Assembly (NCBI RefSeq): GCF_023701485.1
Contig: NZ_JAMQBK010000104.1
Span: 1 to 64,000 of the forward strand
Source: Aporhodopirellula aestuarii
GTDB taxonomy: Bacteria > Planctomycetota > Planctomycetia > Pirellulales > Pirellulaceae
Length of the DNA stretch: 64,000 nt
Direction: 5' to 3'
Positions 63,417 through 64,000 of the stretch are shown piece by piece. The notes under the pieces are model-generated. The model did not search any database. It saw only the letters and a program-made list of their open reading frames with translations, and was not told the DNA's origin. Numbering within the stretch: the stretch's first letter is position 1; each line of letters starts with the position of its first letter. The position numbers and the translations under genes were made by a program.

Positions 63417-64000
63417 TCAAACAGCCTGCGCCATCTTTGATTCCTCCTCTTCCTTTTGCTTGGCTGATTCTCGGGCATCCGCATCCGCTTTGAGTTTTCG
63501 ATGATCCTGTTCTTCGAGGAACTGAATCATCTTTCCGCGGTATTCGTAATACTCGGGATGATCGAGCACGTCGGCTCGCACCCTAGGTCGGTCAAACGGC
63601 AGACTGAAGATTGCTCCAACTCGCGCCCGTGGGCCGTTGGTCATCATCACGACACGGTCGCTCATAAAGAGTGCTTCGTCGACGTCGTGCGTCACCATCA
63701 CCGTGGTGACCTTATCGCGAATCAAAATCTCCAACAGAATCTCTTGAAGTTCCATTCGCGTTAGCGAGTCGAGCATCCCGAAAGGCTCATCAAGCAGCAA
63801 CATCTTGGGCTTCAACGCAAACGCGCGGGCGATCCCGACGCGTTGTTGCATCCCTTGGCTCAGATCTTTGGCTCGTTTCTGCAGACTGCCACCGAGACCA
63901 ACAAGATTCAGGTAGTAGCTCGCCAGATCAATCCGGTCTCGCTTGGTCGCGCTGCGATAGACCTGATTGACGCCCAACATCACGTTCTCCAATGCCGTCA
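63417..64000 (-). CDS. nrtD: Nitrate ABC transporter ATPase (partial, 5' end beyond window)
   Basis: The C-terminal 194 or so codons of an ABC ATPase; the Walker A region lies past the window edge. The signature is [15 protein letters not shown] and Walker B is [44 protein letters not shown] is the NrtC/NrtD/SsuB/TauB hallmark. The charged tail ([14 protein letters not shown]) is not conserved. With the downstream nitrate and nitrite reductases, nitrate (or nitrite/cyanate) uptake is the natural call. It is the first gene of the cluster inside the window and ends 43 bases before the GAF gene. Confidence 0.88.
   Translation of the reverse strand, partial: TALENVMLGVNQVYRSATKRDRIDLASYYLNLVGLGGSLQKRAKDLSQGMQQRVGIARAFALKPKMLLLDEPFGMLDSLTRMELQEILLEILIRDKVTTVMVTHDVDEALFMSDRVVMMTNGPRARVGAIFSLPFDRPRVRADVLDHPEYYEYRGKMIQFLEEQDHRKLKADADARESAKQKEEEESKMAQAV

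Noticed and set aside
1-64000. tRNA, rRNA, CRISPR array, IS elements, phage genes
   Set aside because: No rRNA-like stretches, tRNA cloverleaf, regularly spaced direct repeats, transposase, integrase or terminal repeats were recognised on reading both strands; a tool search could still find a short tRNA.

Overview
The window (64 kb, moderately GC-rich, no rRNA, tRNA, CRISPR array or insertion sequence seen) reads like a chromosomal segment of a marine planctomycete of the Pirellulaceae/Rhodopirellula type. The grounds are a DUF1559 prepilin-like protein, secreted low-complexity and beta-barrel proteins of planctomycete style, a DUF4130-UdgX fusion, an archaeal/eukaryal-type single-chain glycyl-tRNA synthetase and flagellar flgK standing alone. 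No 16S or marker tree was available, so this placement is inference.

Layout. (1) 0.1-9.7 kb, minus strand: a lysine/alanine-rich small protein, then a six-gene DNA-repair run, in transcription order radical SAM protein, DUF4130-UdgX, ligase-associated MBL exonuclease, ATP-dependent DNA ligase, Lhr-type helicase and PdeM phosphoesterase. (2) 9.8-13.4 kb, minus: a GntR(YtrA-type)-ABC ATPase-ABC permease operon with a clear palindromic candidate operator upstream. (3) 13.7-16.0 kb: a secreted barrel-like protein, a lipoprotein with an HELAH motif and a small membrane protein with an HESGH motif. (4) 16.5-38.6 kb: a large exopolysaccharide/capsule locus. Two plus-strand genes (Wzz/BY-kinase-like protein with a degenerate nucleotide site, sugar transferase) face a long minus-strand run: small secreted protein, Wza-like exporter, lipoprotein, O-antigen ligase/polymerase-like protein, ABC-2 permease, Wzt-like ATPase, methyltransferase, six glycosyltransferases, acyltransferase, CapK-like adenylating enzyme, EEP hydrolase and a deacetylase-like protein. 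(5) 38.7-39.2 kb: an internally deleted remnant of a Cu+-type P-type ATPase. (6) 39.2-44.8 kb, minus: pta-ackA, then a PSP1-family protein directly behind glyS. (7) 45.1-54.6 kb: outer-membrane barrel, flgK, a ZIP metal transporter plus a secreted His/Cys-rich protein, DUF1559 protein, tdh-kbl, and a small Lys-rich secreted protein ending in a large hairpin terminator. (8) 54.7-64 kb, minus: a nitrate-assimilation cluster, in transcription order nitrate ABC ATPase (cut by the window edge), tandem GAF-like protein, DmsB-DmsC-type fusion, molybdopterin nitrate reductase, nitrite reductase, and an Fe-S/FAD/NADPH reductase.

The most noteworthy points are the joining of two separately known repair cassettes into one run, the hybrid export logic and pseudokinase in the polysaccharide locus, and the unusual electron-supply modules of the nitrate cluster (quinol-type DmsBC fusion, Fe-S domain in place of flavodoxin, and a shared N-terminal motif on two adjacent enzymes). 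Function calls come from recognisable motifs and gene order only; no database search was possible.
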